Counted from the first letter of the stretch, positions 24,862-32,640 are shown. The stretch: DNA of 32,640 nucleotides from Leptospira sp. (GCA_009991425.1 JAACWH010000054.1:31293-63932), one strand, 5' to 3'. The notes: generated by a model not told the origin, from the sequence alone. A program made the numbers and translations.

Positions 24862-25791
24862 TTAATCTAAATGATTAAGGATAGCATCCAATAATACTTG
24901 TTTTTGATTCCAAGGAATGAAATGGTTCCATTCAGAATTAAGGACATACTCAATTTTAGAATTAATTAGATGCTTTCTTGCGAAAGCTACATTTTCAAAA
25001 GGGACTAGAGTATCTTTTTCCCCATGCACGATTGTAGTAGGAGCTTGTATCTTCTCCCAATCAGGCTGTATAGATTCCAACTCATTTTTTAACTCTAGTA
25101 TTTCAACATTTGATGTAACTAGTTCCTGCGGTATAATCCATTGGATGATTTTCCATTCGGCTGCTGTATTGAACCATTCTTTCTTTTCCAAACCAGGATC
25201 TATGGATGCTGCAACCAGTAATAAAACTGCTGTATTTTTAGGAAAATCCATAGCAATTTTACTGGCTACTGGGCCACCATAAGAGTGTCCAACTAAGATC
25301 CATTTAGAATTCGGATGAATTTCATTCATGCATTCTGCTATAGAATGAGCATGATTGCTAAGAGATATTTCAGGAACAGATGGGTCAGATTTACCATAAC
25401 CAAGTCTATCAAATGAGATAATATTTGCCTTTGCTCGCAAATCAGAATTGTGCATATAATACAAAAAGTTATCCCAAGAACCAGGGGATCCATGAATAAA
25501 AACAACAAAAGGAAGCCTTTTCCTCATAGGCTGATTGATGTTTTCTAAATTAGAAAGATTTTGATTTACTACTTCTGTATAGGAAATTGTTTTATTCTTG
25601 TAGTTGCAATTGCCATAAACGGGGTTTACATCTTTCTCTTCGAAAATTTGGTCAATTTTTTCTTGGGATTTATGTAGATCTGTCGGAAACGAACAATTTG
25701 TAACTATAGATATTAAAAAAAATAGAATCACCTTCCGAGACTTCCAATCTCCTAGATAATGTTTTAAAATATTACTAAGAGAACTAAGCAT
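24862..25791 (-). CDS. Alpha/beta hydrolase, probable lipoprotein
   Basis: 309 residues. A basic n-region and hydrophobic core (VILFFLISIV) lead to TNCS, with Cys33 in a place that suits a spirochaete-style lipobox, so the protein is probably lipid-anchored; this is a prediction. The hydrolase fold shows the oxyanion loop HGSPGS (100-105), nucleophile Ser170 in GHSYGG, acid Asp260 in HGEKDTLVP, and His290 in EWNHFIPW. The catalytic triad is complete, so an esterase or related activity is likely, with unknown substrate. It begins 4 bases after the stop of the adenylate cyclase gene and is the last gene of that group. Confidence 0.9.
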   Translation of the reverse strand: MLSSLSNILKHYLGDWKSRKVILFFLISIVTNCSFPTDLHKSQEKIDQIFEEKDVNPVYGNCNYKNKTISYTEVVNQNLSNLENINQPMRKRLPFVVFIHGSPGSWDNFLYYMHNSDLRAKANIISFDRLGYGKSDPSVPEISLSNHAHSIAECMNEIHPNSKWILVGHSYGGPVASKIAMDFPKNTAVLLLVAASIDPGLEKKEWFNTAAEWKIIQWIIPQELVTSNVEILELKNELESIQPDWEKIQAPTTIVHGEKDTLVPFENVAFARKHLINSKIEYVLNSEWNHFIPWNQKQVLLDAILNHLD

Positions 25792-25795
25792 TTAA

Positions 25796-27130
25796 CTAAG
25801 TTCTAGATAGCTCTAGAATTGGTTGAAGTTTAGAATTAGGTTCATAAACTGATTCGCCTTGTCTATATTCTTTATTTAAACCATGAACTAAATACATCTG
25901 AATTTCACCTTTATTCTTTGCAGATATATGACCACGGTTTTCACAATAAAAGTATTCTTTGATCATTTCATAAGTGGAAAGTGATATGTTTACCTGACCA
26001 ACTACACCGCTAGATTCAAGTCGACTAGCAGTATTTACAGTGTCTCCCCAAACATCGTAGGCAAATTTATTCTTGCCAACTACACCTGCTACAACCTTAC
26101 CAGAGTGAATTCCTAATCTTAATTCCCAACAAGCTTTACCCATAGATTCTCTTTTCTTTTTATGGCGACTCATATAATCAATAATTTCGAGGGAGCAGAG
26201 AACGGCATTGATAGCGTGATTTTTATTTTCTTTAGGCAATCCAGAAACTGCCATATAGGCATCTCCGATTGTTTTGATTTTTTCTAGGCCATACTTTTCT
26301 GTGATTCTATCAAATTCGGAAAATATCTCATCTAACTCATGTATCAATTCTTCTGGACTCATAGTTTCTGATATTTGCGTAAATCCAGCCATATCAGTAA
26401 ATAGAACAGATACAGATTCAAAACTTTTGGGCTTTACGAAGTCATTTGATTTTAATTCATCAGCTACAGTCGTTGGTAGAATGTTTAAGAGTAGACTTTC
26501 CGATTTATCTCTTTCCGCATTCAGATTTCGAACAAGAATAAAAATCAATAAGCCATTCAGCAATAGGACAAAAATATAATTGCCCGCTACATCTTGGAAT
26601 CTCTCTTCGAGATCATTGTGCTGAGTAATGATTTCTGGATAATTATGTTCAAGTGTAAATAAGAATCCAACTAATAAGGCATACACTAGATAAACATAGA
26701 TTATTCTATGATGTCTCATTATTATAGTCGAGATCACAAGAGCGGGGATAAAATAGTAATGGGAACCGCCAATACTACCTGCATTGGTGATCCAATTAAT
26801 AGAAAGAAAAGTAAGTAAAGTTATAGTAAATGGCCAAAATAAAGACTCCGTATAATTCTTAAACCTGGAAAGTGCATAGAAGAGTATAAAAAATAATCCT
26901 GACCCAAAGGTGATTCCGAAAATAAACCAAGCATTGGGAAGGTAGAATACGAAAAATGATCCAATGATATTTAATACCCCATTGACTAGGGTAATATAAT
27001 TGAATAAACGATTTTCTAGGCTTGTTTTTTTAGGATGTCCAAATATTTTATAAAGCAGACTCATGATATTACTCTCGCTATTATCTATTGTTTGGGTTTG
27101 ATCCCTTTCATTGGTATTCGTAACTTTCAT
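25796..27130 (-). CDS. Membrane-bound class III adenylate cyclase
   Basis: 444 residues. Six hydrophobic segments lie between about residues 42 and 200, followed by a linker helix (LNILPTTVADEL) and a cyclase homology domain from about 235 to 415. Catalytic residues are all visible: metal-binding Asp246 (FTDMAGFT) and Asp290 (KTIGDAY), adenine-selecting Lys286 and Asp359 (FAYDVWGD), and transition-state Asn366 and Arg370 (VNTASRLES). The Lys/Asp pair indicates ATP rather than GTP as substrate. The membrane part may sense an unknown signal. A second start, at the ATG 22 codons in (25 residues before the first helix), is possible. It lies between prmA and the hydrolase on the same strand. Confidence 0.94.
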   Translation of the reverse strand: MKVTNTNERDQTQTIDNSESNIMSLLYKIFGHPKKTSLENRLFNYITLVNGVLNIIGSFFVFYLPNAWFIFGITFGSGLFFILFYALSRFKNYTESLFWPFTITLLTFLSINWITNAGSIGGSHYYFIPALVISTIIMRHHRIIYVYLVYALLVGFLFTLEHNYPEIITQHNDLEERFQDVAGNYIFVLLLNGLLIFILVRNLNAERDKSESLLLNILPTTVADELKSNDFVKPKSFESVSVLFTDMAGFTQISETMSPEELIHELDEIFSEFDRITEKYGLEKIKTIGDAYMAVSGLPKENKNHAINAVLCSLEIIDYMSRHKKKRESMGKACWELRLGIHSGKVVAGVVGKNKFAYDVWGDTVNTASRLESSGVVGQVNISLSTYEMIKEYFYCENRGHISAKNKGEIQMYLVHGLNKEYRQGESVYEPNSKLQPILELSRT

Positions 27131-27143
27131 GAATAGGTTACTC

Positions 27144-28058
27144 CTAGTTAGAAAAAACTCGCATCCATTCTATTCTTTCCCAACCATTTTTTGACTTTGT
27201 ATCGATCAGTTCTCCAGGCATTTTTTCTTTTAGTAAGGCGAGGAAATCCTCTTTTTTTTCTGTAATTACACCGCTAAATATAAAATGTTTACAATTGATT
27301 TTTGAAAGGGAATTCATATTTTGAGAAAGAACTGCAAAGGTAATGTTTGCTAAAGTTAAATCATATTCTTGGTCAAATACTTTAGGATTATCAAAGCCAG
27401 ATTCTTCTGCTTCGAAAACCGTATCATTAGGATAAATATTTTCTTTCCAATTCGAATGGGCTGCCTTTACTGCGTTTGGATCGATATCCAAAGAGAAAAT
27501 ATATTTGGCACCCAAAAGGCCAGCAAGTAATGAAAGAATTCCTGAACCAGTTCCTAAATCCAGAATCCTTTTATTATAAATTTCTAAGGATTGCAATCTC
27601 TCTACAATCATTTGGGTTGTTTCATGATGTCCTGTTCCAAATGCAACACCAGGATTGAGATATAAGGGTATTTCTTTTCTAGAAAGAACTTCCTCGACTA
27701 GTTTTGTATTTTTCTCCCATATAGGAATGATCCAAACATTTCCAACTTGAAATGGTTTATAGAATTCTTTGTAGGCTTCTTCGTATTCTCTGGTCTCTAT
27801 TTCCCTCGATTCTAAGAGAAATGAATCAGGGCAGACAGATTTTAAATAGATGAGTATCTTGATCTCAGAAAGAGGATCATCCGTGTTCAGATAAGCACGG
27901 ATATTAGTATTTTCTCTAAGTATAGATTCTTCTATTTTTGGAATACTAGAATCAAAGAGAATTTCATAAAAGCCTGGAAGTTGTAGAGTTTCTAAGAAAT
28001 TAGAAAGTTCGGGTTCGTAGTCTTTGTTGATTTGAATTTTTAGTTCTTTATAGAGCAC
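27144..28058 (-). CDS. prmA: Ribosomal protein L11 methyltransferase
   Basis: 304 residues, close to the PrmA norm of about 300. The C-terminal class I methyltransferase domain shows NPGVAFGTGHHETTQM (135-150), LDLGTGSGILSLLAG (166-180; S-adenosylmethionine loop), SLDIDPNAVKAA and the active motif LANITFAVL (236-244). The N-terminal domain for L11 recognition is more diverged. The start is GTG at 28056-28058. It begins 10 bases after the XRE-cupin gene and precedes the adenylate cyclase gene by 13 bases. Confidence 0.92.
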   Translation of the reverse strand: MLYKELKIQINKDYEPELSNFLETLQLPGFYEILFDSSIPKIEESILRENTNIRAYLNTDDPLSEIKILIYLKSVCPDSFLLESREIETREYEEAYKEFYKPFQVGNVWIIPIWEKNTKLVEEVLSRKEIPLYLNPGVAFGTGHHETTQMIVERLQSLEIYNKRILDLGTGSGILSLLAGLLGAKYIFSLDIDPNAVKAAHSNWKENIYPNDTVFEAEESGFDNPKVFDQEYDLTLANITFAVLSQNMNSLSKINCKHFIFSGVITEKKEDFLALLKEKMPGELIDTKSKNGWERIEWMRVFSN

Positions 28059-28068
28059 AATTCAAGTT

Positions 28069-28689
28069 TTATCCAACTTCCTCTGTATAGTCCATCACTA
28101 AATACATGATGGTTTCCTGGTCAGTAGGATTTGAATATTCATGTGCCACATCAGCTCGGAAGTAGACAGCATCTTTGGGATCTAGTTCGACAACCTGATC
28201 ACCAACTCGAAGTCGTAATTTTCCACTAACAACAACTATATTTTCAATAGTTCCCGTCTGGTGTGGTTCAGCGACTTCAATTCCACCAGGTTTAAGAACC
28301 AATTCATAGAATTCAGATTTTCGATTTCCATTGAATGGGAATAGGGCACGTGAGGAAAAAACTTTTGAGCTAGAAAATAGCATTTTAGAATTCTCGGCTT
28401 TCAAAAGGAAGACACCTTCTTGGCGTTTCTCTTTTAAAAGTTCACTAAACGGAACGTTTAGTCCGTTGGCTATCTTCCAAAGGACTGCAATGGTTGGAAC
28501 AGATTTGCCTTGTTCTATTTGCGATAGCATAGCTCTACTAACACCACATCGTGAAGCAAGTTTATCTAGAGAGAGTCCTTTTGTATGGCGGATGACTTTT
28601 AAATTTTCTTTAACGACATCTGTTATATATTCGCCGTCGAATTCTTTCATAGATTCTTCGTCATTACTCTCTAAATTTTGTCCAACCAT
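28069..28689 (-). CDS. XRE-family regulator with C-terminal cupin domain
   Basis: About 206 residues. A Cro/C1-type helix-turn-helix sits in the N-terminal third: [20 protein letters not shown], then [20 protein letters not shown]. It is followed by a single cupin beta-barrel in the C-terminal half: [20 protein letters not shown] and [20 protein letters not shown], then [16 protein letters not shown]-cupin proteins usually sense a small metabolite through the cupin and control neighbouring metabolic genes; the ligand here is unknown. I chose the ATG at 28687-28689; an in-frame TTG at 28702-28704 is also possible. An inverted repeat just upstream may be its own operator. Confidence 0.88.
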   Translation of the reverse strand: MVGQNLESNDEESMKEFDGEYITDVVKENLKVIRHTKGLSLDKLASRCGVSRAMLSQIEQGKSVPTIAVLWKIANGLNVPFSELLKEKRQEGVFLLKAENSKMLFSSSKVFSSRALFPFNGNRKSEFYELVLKPGGIEVAEPHQTGTIENIVVVSGKLRLRVGDQVVELDPKDAVYFRADVAHEYSNPTDQETIMYLVMDYTEEVG

Positions 28690-28696
28690 GAGACCA

Positions 28697-28716
28697 ATAT
28701 CCAATATAACGGATAT
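28697..28716. promoter_or_regulatory. Inverted repeat before the XRE-cupin gene, candidate operator
   Basis: ATATCC (28697-28702) and GGATAT (28711-28716) form a perfect inverted repeat with an eight-base AT-rich centre containing a TATA-like sequence. It lies within the 5' leader of the XRE-cupin gene, as expected for an autoregulatory site. No binding data exist, and the arms are only six bases. Confidence 0.3.
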
Positions 28717-28777
28717 GTATACAAGTAAAAAAGCATCTAGAGTGGTTCTATAGAATCTAAGGATGGTATCTTGGAAC

Positions 28778-29485
28778 TTATTTTCCTTCGACTAAAATAA
28801 TGGGTGGGACCTTGGGTAATTTTTCAAGTTCAGGCAATAATTTATCAATCGCACCGCGGTACATCCACTGCTCTGTAGGGTGAGTCAGATGAAGACCAAG
28901 AAAAATTCTTCGATTCGAATTTTTGCCAAGTAGCTGGTAGAGATCTTCTACAATTTTTTTATAACGGTAGGGAGTTTCTAAAATAACTAGAGTATGATTT
29001 AATTTTAGGAATTTAGAGAGTTCCTTTTTTCGAATATCTGGTTCTCTAGGAAGCAGACCCACAAAGGTGAATGGTCTAGTTGAGAAGCCACAAAGTGCAA
29101 GTCCAGCATCAAGAGAGGATGCTCCTGGACAAAATTCCATTTGCAGCCCTGCATCATATAATTTAGGAATCAAAGAACGTCCTGGATCTTCTAGATTGGG
29201 AAGTCCTGCATCAGAAACGAAGGCGACTGTATTAGAGTTTCTAATTGTCCGCAAAAGTTCATGGAAATCTTGCTCAGTACTATGCTCATTGTAGAGAACG
29301 AATTGTCTTGGAATTCCAATTCTTTTTAAGAAGGCAGAAAGAAATTTACTTTCCTCTCCAATCAAAAGATCAGCTTTCTCTAATAAATCTTTAGCACGGT
29401 AGCTGATATCTCCATCATTTCCTATAGGAAGAGAAATGATGAAAACTTTGACTGAGGATTTTGGTTTAGATCCAGTCATGGACAT
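28778..29485 (-). CDS. RsmI-like tetrapyrrole-methylase-family methyltransferase
   Basis: 235 residues. The fold is that of RsmI (16S rRNA cytidine-1402 2'-O-methyltransferase): [20 protein letters not shown] at the N-terminus, then [16 protein letters not shown], the [16 protein letters not shown] block and [18 protein letters not shown]. It differs from standard RsmI in having EESKFL in place of the EDTR segment and in lacking the C-terminal helix-turn-helix; it is about 40-50 residues short. It may be a diverged RsmI or a related S-adenosylmethionine-dependent methyltransferase with another RNA target. Its ATG lies 20 bases inside the end of the HAD gene, so the two are coupled. Confidence 0.82.
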   Translation of the reverse strand: MSMTGSKPKSSVKVFIISLPIGNDGDISYRAKDLLEKADLLIGEESKFLSAFLKRIGIPRQFVLYNEHSTEQDFHELLRTIRNSNTVAFVSDAGLPNLEDPGRSLIPKLYDAGLQMEFCPGASSLDAGLALCGFSTRPFTFVGLLPREPDIRKKELSKFLKLNHTLVILETPYRYKKIVEDLYQLLGKNSNRRIFLGLHLTHPTEQWMYRGAIDKLLPELEKLPKVPPIILVEGK

Positions 29486-30287
29486 GAATGTTATTTTCTT
29501 TGCAGAGTTGGTTTAGTTCAGAATTTCCACGGTTGAATAAAACGGCCGCTTGTGTTGCCGATTGTAACATCGGAAAATCATTGATTGTATCTCCGAAAGC
29601 TATATCTGGCATTTGCTTAAAATGATTTTGGATTGTTTCTACTTTGCCATCCCCGTAAGGGTAGGGTTCGATTATCTCAGAAGTTGTTTTGTTTTTTTGA
29701 ATACGAAGATTCATTCCGAGAACATCTTCTGGTTCTAAACCCAACTCGGGAGTTGTAATTTGAATTGCCCAGGTTGGGCTTGCTGTTATGATTTTGATCT
29801 TCCAATTCTTTTTTTTGAACTCAAGAAGGAGATCGAGTAAGGGTTTTCTGGGATGCACATAACTTGGAGTCGATTGTGATTTTTCTAAATTTTGCAACCA
29901 AATAGAACGGGCTAAATCTTTGAAAGGAATCTCTGACCAACCACTAAATAAAAAGGATGTCCATCTATAGGAAGGTCCAAGACCCAAACTCTCATAAACA
30001 AAATTATATTCCTCTAGGCATAATAAATACCACTCGTGGTTATTCTTTTCTATTGAGCTTTTGTGAATTCTTTCTGCTTCACTCGGATTTCGAAAGAGGG
30101 AATCATAAGGCAGTTTTTCTTGTGTAGATAACTTTGGGTAGCCTTCTTGCAAAAGTGCATGCATCACTTTTTCCCCAAAATCTCCTCTAACAAATGTATT
30201 ATCAAAATCTACAGCTATCAGTCCAGGAGAAGACTTAAGCAGTTTCTCCCAAACAGGTATTAGATTTGTCCACTCACTAGGAACCAG
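29466..30287 (-). CDS. HAD-superfamily phosphatase (phosphoserine-phosphatase-like); non-standard start
   Basis: The HAD motifs are: motif I IAVDFDNTFVRGDFGEKV (nucleophile Asp encoded at 30207-30209), motif II KIITASPTW (Thr/Ser), and motif IV IAFGDTINDFPML. This fits a HAD-IB-type phosphatase of about 270 residues; the substrate is unknown. The first conventional start codons (GTG 30165-30167, ATG 30162-30164) lie after motif I, so using them would remove the catalytic Asp. Upstream, the frame is open to a TAA shared with the M23 gene stop (30291-30293) and contains no ATG, GTG or TTG. The best candidate is CTG at 30285-30287 (protein LVPSEWTNLIPVW), with GGAT about seven bases before it. 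It is downstream of the M23 gene and overlaps the methyltransferase gene. Confidence 0.8.
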   Translation of the reverse strand: MVPSEWTNLIPVWEKLLKSSPGLIAVDFDNTFVRGDFGEKVMHALLQEGYPKLSTQEKLPYDSLFRNPSEAERIHKSSIEKNNHEWYLLCLEEYNFVYESLGLGPSYRWTSFLFSGWSEIPFKDLARSIWLQNLEKSQSTPSYVHPRKPLLDLLLEFKKKNWKIKIITASPTWAIQITTPELGLEPEDVLGMNLRIQKNKTTSEIIEPYPYGDGKVETIQNHFKQMPDIAFGDTINDFPMLQSATQAAVLFNRGNSELNQLCKENNIHVHDWI

Positions 30288-30290
30288 AGT

Positions 30291-31067
30291 TTAATCCAAT
30301 TGCGCTAGGGCTTCTGATGATGAAGGGAAATCGGGTAGAAAATGTTCTGGATTTAAGAATATATTTTGGTATCTTACTTCAAAATGTAAATGTGGTCCAG
30401 TCGACTTTCCTGTTGTGCCCGAGTATGCAATAATTTGACCTTTTTTCACTCGGTCACCTGCTTTTACCATAACATAAGTATTGTGAGCATAAATCGTTTC
30501 AGTTTGAGCAATCTGAGGATGGGAAATTTTTACAATTTTACCATAGTGACCCAACCAGCCCGCTTCCGTAACTTCTCCATCAGCAGCTGCAACAATGATA
30601 CTCCCACGAACACAGGCAATGTCTATCCCAGTGTGGAATTTATGCCATCTTCTTCCAATTCGCGAAGTGATTTTAGTATTTTTATCCATAATCACTGGCC
30701 AGACAAGTTTATCAGGTTCAGAAAGAACGGCTTCACGAGATTTCCCTTCTAGCTCTAGTTGGCTAAGTCTTGCTTCCCCATAAGGAAAGAAGAGTGGTGC
30801 ATTGTTTGGAATTTTTTTGGCATTTTCCAAATTGTTGATTTTTAGGAAATCTTCGTAATCTGTATGATTCTCAGATAAGAGATTTTCTAAAGCATTCTTT
30901 GATTTTCCGATAGTCAACCAGATTCCATCTTTTCCTTCGTAGGTTTGGATGAACTGGTTATCAAGAATTGTAAGTTCTTTTTTAGAGTCAGCGAAGGTAT
31001 TGTAGGCAAAAAGACCTATAACAGCAAGAATCGTACCGAAAGTTAAGCTTTTAATTTTATTTTTCAT
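30291..31067 (-). CDS. M23-family (LytM-type) metallopeptidase, exported
   Basis: 258 residues from ATG 31065-31067, chosen because GGAG lies six bases upstream and a signal peptide follows (MKNKIKSLTFGTILAVIGLF, cleavage probably near NTFA-DS). The peptidase domain fills the C-terminal half: zinc ligands His145 and Asp149 (KFHTGIDIA) and His228 in HLHFEV, with His195 (YAHN) and His226 as catalytic residues. A LysM-like region precedes it (KINNLENAKKIPNNAPLFFP). It probably cleaves peptidoglycan cross-links in the periplasm. All ligands are intact, so it should be active. It heads the minus-strand series with the HAD and methyltransferase genes. Confidence 0.93.
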   Translation of the reverse strand: MKNKIKSLTFGTILAVIGLFAYNTFADSKKELTILDNQFIQTYEGKDGIWLTIGKSKNALENLLSENHTDYEDFLKINNLENAKKIPNNAPLFFPYGEARLSQLELEGKSREAVLSEPDKLVWPVIMDKNTKITSRIGRRWHKFHTGIDIACVRGSIIVAAADGEVTEAGWLGHYGKIVKISHPQIAQTETIYAHNTYVMVKAGDRVKKGQIIAYSGTTGKSTGPHLHFEVRYQNIFLNPEHFLPDFPSSSEALAQLD

Positions 31068-31098
31068 TTGTTGCTCCAATTTTTTATTGTGCACTGCC

Positions 31099-31126
31099 AA
31101 AATACTCGACACAGTTCCGAAGTCAA
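31099..31126 (-). promoter_or_regulatory. Candidate promoter of the M23 peptidase gene
   Basis: On the minus strand TTGACT (31121-31126; five of six -35 bases) is followed after 16 bases by TATTTT (31099-31104; four of six -10 bases). It lies about 30 bases upstream of the start codon and in a true intergenic gap, so it is a plausible sigma-70 promoter. Confidence 0.45.
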
Positions 31127-31183
31127 TTCCAATTTAGGATTTTTCTCTAGACAATCCTAGGCCCAATAGGAGATTATTTTTCT

Positions 31184-31975
31184 ATGCCTGTTCCATTTTC
31201 TTATATTTCTGATACTAAATTCCCACATCCCTTTGAATCACTCTCCTGTAAACAATGCCGAGAAGGTTCTGGTCTTGGTTTTCCTATAACTATGGCGTTT
31301 CAGCCTATCTGGGATGCGGAAAAGCAAGAGATTTTTTCCCATGAAGCCTTGGTAAGAGGAGTTGAGGGGCAGGGTGCTGGCTGGGTTTTTGAGCAGATCA
31401 ATGATTCCAATAAGTATGCCTTTGATCAATCCTGCAGAGTAAAAGCGATCGAAATGGCAGCAAAATTAGAAATGAAAAGCCTACTCAATATCAACTTTCT
31501 ACCAAACGCTGTCTACAAACCTGAAACTTGTATAAAAGCAACTCTGGAAGCTTCCCAAGAGTTCGGATTTCCTATATATCAAATTATTTTTGAGGTAACT
31601 GAGACAGAAGAAATTGTAGACCAAAATCACTTACTCTCCATATTCAATTCCTACAAAAAACAAGGTTTCCAAACCGCTATAGATGATTTCGGAGCGGGTT
31701 ATTCTGGTTTAAATCTACTTTCTAAGTTTCAGCCAGATTTCCTAAAAATAGACATGGAATTGGTTCGAGACATTGATACGCATTCAGCCAAAAAGATAAT
31801 AGTAGAATCAATTGTTCAAATTTCAGATAAATTAAATATTCTTGTGATTGCTGAAGGAATCGAGACAAAGAAAGAATACCAAACTTTAAAAAATTTAGGA
31901 ATCCGTTACTACCAAGGTTTTCTATTTTCAAAGCCTATTTTCGAAGGTTTGGGAAATCCCAATTTAGAAGATTAA
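31184..31975 (+). CDS. Stand-alone EAL-domain protein, probable c-di-GMP phosphodiesterase
   Basis: 263 residues, almost entirely one EAL domain. Catalytic and metal residues are present: Glu54 in EALVRG, Asn103 in LNINFLPN, Glu137 in FEVTE, the Asp167-Asp168 pair in DDFGAGYSG, Lys188 in FLKIDME, Glu224 in AEGIE, and Gln244 in YYQGFLFSKP. It should hydrolyse c-di-GMP to pGpG in the cytoplasm. No GGDEF, sensor or membrane segment is attached. The 35-residue N-terminus has a Cys-x2-Cys pair (LSCKQCREG), which could bind a metal or act as a redox switch. ATG 31184 has AGGAG rather far upstream (about ten bases). It diverges from the M23 gene. Confidence 0.92.
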   Translation: MPVPFSYISDTKFPHPFESLSCKQCREGSGLGFPITMAFQPIWDAEKQEIFSHEALVRGVEGQGAGWVFEQINDSNKYAFDQSCRVKAIEMAAKLEMKSLLNINFLPNAVYKPETCIKATLEASQEFGFPIYQIIFEVTETEEIVDQNHLLSIFNSYKKQGFQTAIDDFGAGYSGLNLLSKFQPDFLKIDMELVRDIDTHSAKKIIVESIVQISDKLNILVIAEGIETKKEYQTLKNLGIRYYQGFLFSKPIFEGLGNPNLED

Positions 31976-32013
31976 CAAGAATTTAAATACACGATAATAA
32001 CTTCGCATATTAA

Positions 32014-32042
32014 TTGACAATTTATTCCTCCTGAAAAATCCT
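32014..32042 (+). promoter_or_regulatory. Candidate promoter of the SbtA-like gene
   Basis: TTGACA (32014-32019) is a perfect -35 box. Seventeen bases later comes AATCCT (32037-32042), a poor -10 match (three of six). It lies in the 94-base gap before the transporter gene, 28 bases from its start codon. Confidence 0.4.
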
Positions 32043-32069
32043 GGAATCATCCAATTCTAGGAGAAAAAG

Positions 32070-32597
32070 ATGGAAGTCCTTCAGTCTTTATTAGCTAGTC
32101 TTAGCTCGCCAATGGTTTTAGCATTTATGCTCGGCATCTTTGCTACTGTTGTCAAAAGCGATATGAAATTCCCTGAGGGATTCTATGTTGCTCTTACTGT
32201 TTATCTACTTTTTGCCATCGGCATAAAAGGTGGAATGAAATTATCTCAGACAACTTTAGAAGCTTTCTGGAAGCCAGGCTTAGCAGCTGTGATGCTCTGT
32301 TCTTTCATACCCATTTGGAGTTATTTTATTCTCCATAAAATAGGAAATTTCGATAAGGTGAATGCAGCTGCTATCGCTGCTCACTTTGGATCTGTTTCCG
32401 CAGTGACATTTTCAGAAGGCTCAGCATTTTTGGAAATGTTGAACCAACCTTACGAAGGTTTCATGCCTTCGCTTCTTGCTATTATGGAAGTTCCTGCAAT
32501 CATTATGGCGCTTCTCATTATCAAAATTCAAAAAAACAATGATCAGATTGCTGAAGAGATTGTCCCAAAAACCGTTAGGAATCAATTAGGCGGATAA
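32070..32597 (+). CDS. SbtA-like sodium/bicarbonate transporter, half-length
   Basis: 175 residues that match only the N-terminal half of the SbtA family (full proteins are about 320-370). Five membrane segments are visible at about residues 14-30, 38-54, 69-88, 98-114 and 133-152. The GSVSAVTFSEGSAFLEML region (107-124) corresponds to the family's discontinuous-helix GAVSGST region, and MEVPAI to its DIPAL segment. SbtA is made of two inverted five-helix repeats, so this chain is one repeat. It ends with adjacent TAA TGA stops, and only 43 bases of window follow, where I cannot recognise the second half in any frame. It could be a split gene, a premature stop or a real half-size protein. AGGAG before ATG 32070 supports the start. 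Confidence 0.8.
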   Translation: MEVLQSLLASLSSPMVLAFMLGIFATVVKSDMKFPEGFYVALTVYLLFAIGIKGGMKLSQTTLEAFWKPGLAAVMLCSFIPIWSYFILHKIGNFDKVNAAAIAAHFGSVSAVTFSEGSAFLEMLNQPYEGFMPSLLAIMEVPAIIMALLIIKIQKNNDQIAEEIVPKTVRNQLGG

Positions 32598-32640
32598 TGA
32601 TATATTCATCTCTGTAAAGTTTTCATCAATTACTTTTTTA

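Noticed and set aside
31068..31112. 15-codon N-terminal extension of the M23 peptidase from a GTG
   Set aside because: It precedes a well-placed GGAG-ATG and signal peptide, and it would overlap the likely promoter.
1..32640. Mobile element, prophage, defence island or CRISPR array
   Set aside because: No transposase, integrase, phage structural gene, restriction enzyme, regular spaced repeats or composition break was seen on reading both strands.

Overview
The window looks like a chromosomal stretch from a spirochaete of the family Leptospiraceae, most likely a Leptospira species. The reasons are the low G+C, AT-rich coding sequence, frequent TTG/GTG starts, a spirochaete-type lipobox, and protein sequences of leptospiral character. 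Genus and species are inference. I see no phage, insertion sequence, CRISPR array, rRNA or tRNA gene. Nearly the whole window is coding.

Left part, mainly minus strand (1-7811): a GHKL ATPase and a glycosyltransferase; a lone plus-strand membrane protein; then aroE, folC, a TetR regulator, eutB, a EutC-TrpF fusion gene and the 5' end of mutS. The regulator, ethanolamine ammonia-lyase and tryptophan/mutS genes are packed with gaps or overlaps of a few bases and look like one transcription unit. The eutC-trpF gene is the most unusual object here: one uninterrupted frame carries a complete ethanolamine ammonia-lyase small subunit followed by a complete phosphoribosylanthranilate isomerase.

Middle, plus strand (7792-14741): an exported amidohydrolase-fold protein whose metal site is degenerate, a four-domain S1 RNA-binding protein, the tRNA methyltransferase TrmL, an RsbW-like ATPase, uvrB and a membrane protein of unknown role. 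Facing it on the minus strand (14713-17846) are a duplicated DUF1538 membrane protein and a multi-domain PII-like protein joined by a TAATG stop/start, probably a transporter and its regulator.

Respiratory block (17893-24626): ctaB and ctaA (heme O and heme A synthesis) on the minus strand diverge from a plus-strand operon. That operon holds a 50-residue membrane protein, SCO, subunit II with a fused cytochrome c domain, subunit I (A2 type, YSHP motif), subunit III and a long subunit IV. Together they encode a caa3-type cytochrome oxidase, its heme supply and its copper chaperone. A hairpin at 24652-24678 follows the operon.

Right part (24862-32640): a minus-strand series of an M23 peptidase, a HAD phosphatase that lacks a normal start codon, an RsmI-like methyltransferase, an XRE-cupin regulator, prmA, a membrane adenylate cyclase and a lipoprotein-like alpha/beta hydrolase. 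On the plus strand are a stand-alone EAL protein and an SbtA-like bicarbonate transporter that stops at half the family's normal length, near the window edge.

Most genes are ordinary housekeeping or respiratory genes. The items most worth following up are the EutC-TrpF fusion, the 50-residue oxidase-cluster protein, the DUF1538/PII-like pair, the pseudo-amidohydrolase, the HAD gene start and the half-length SbtA.
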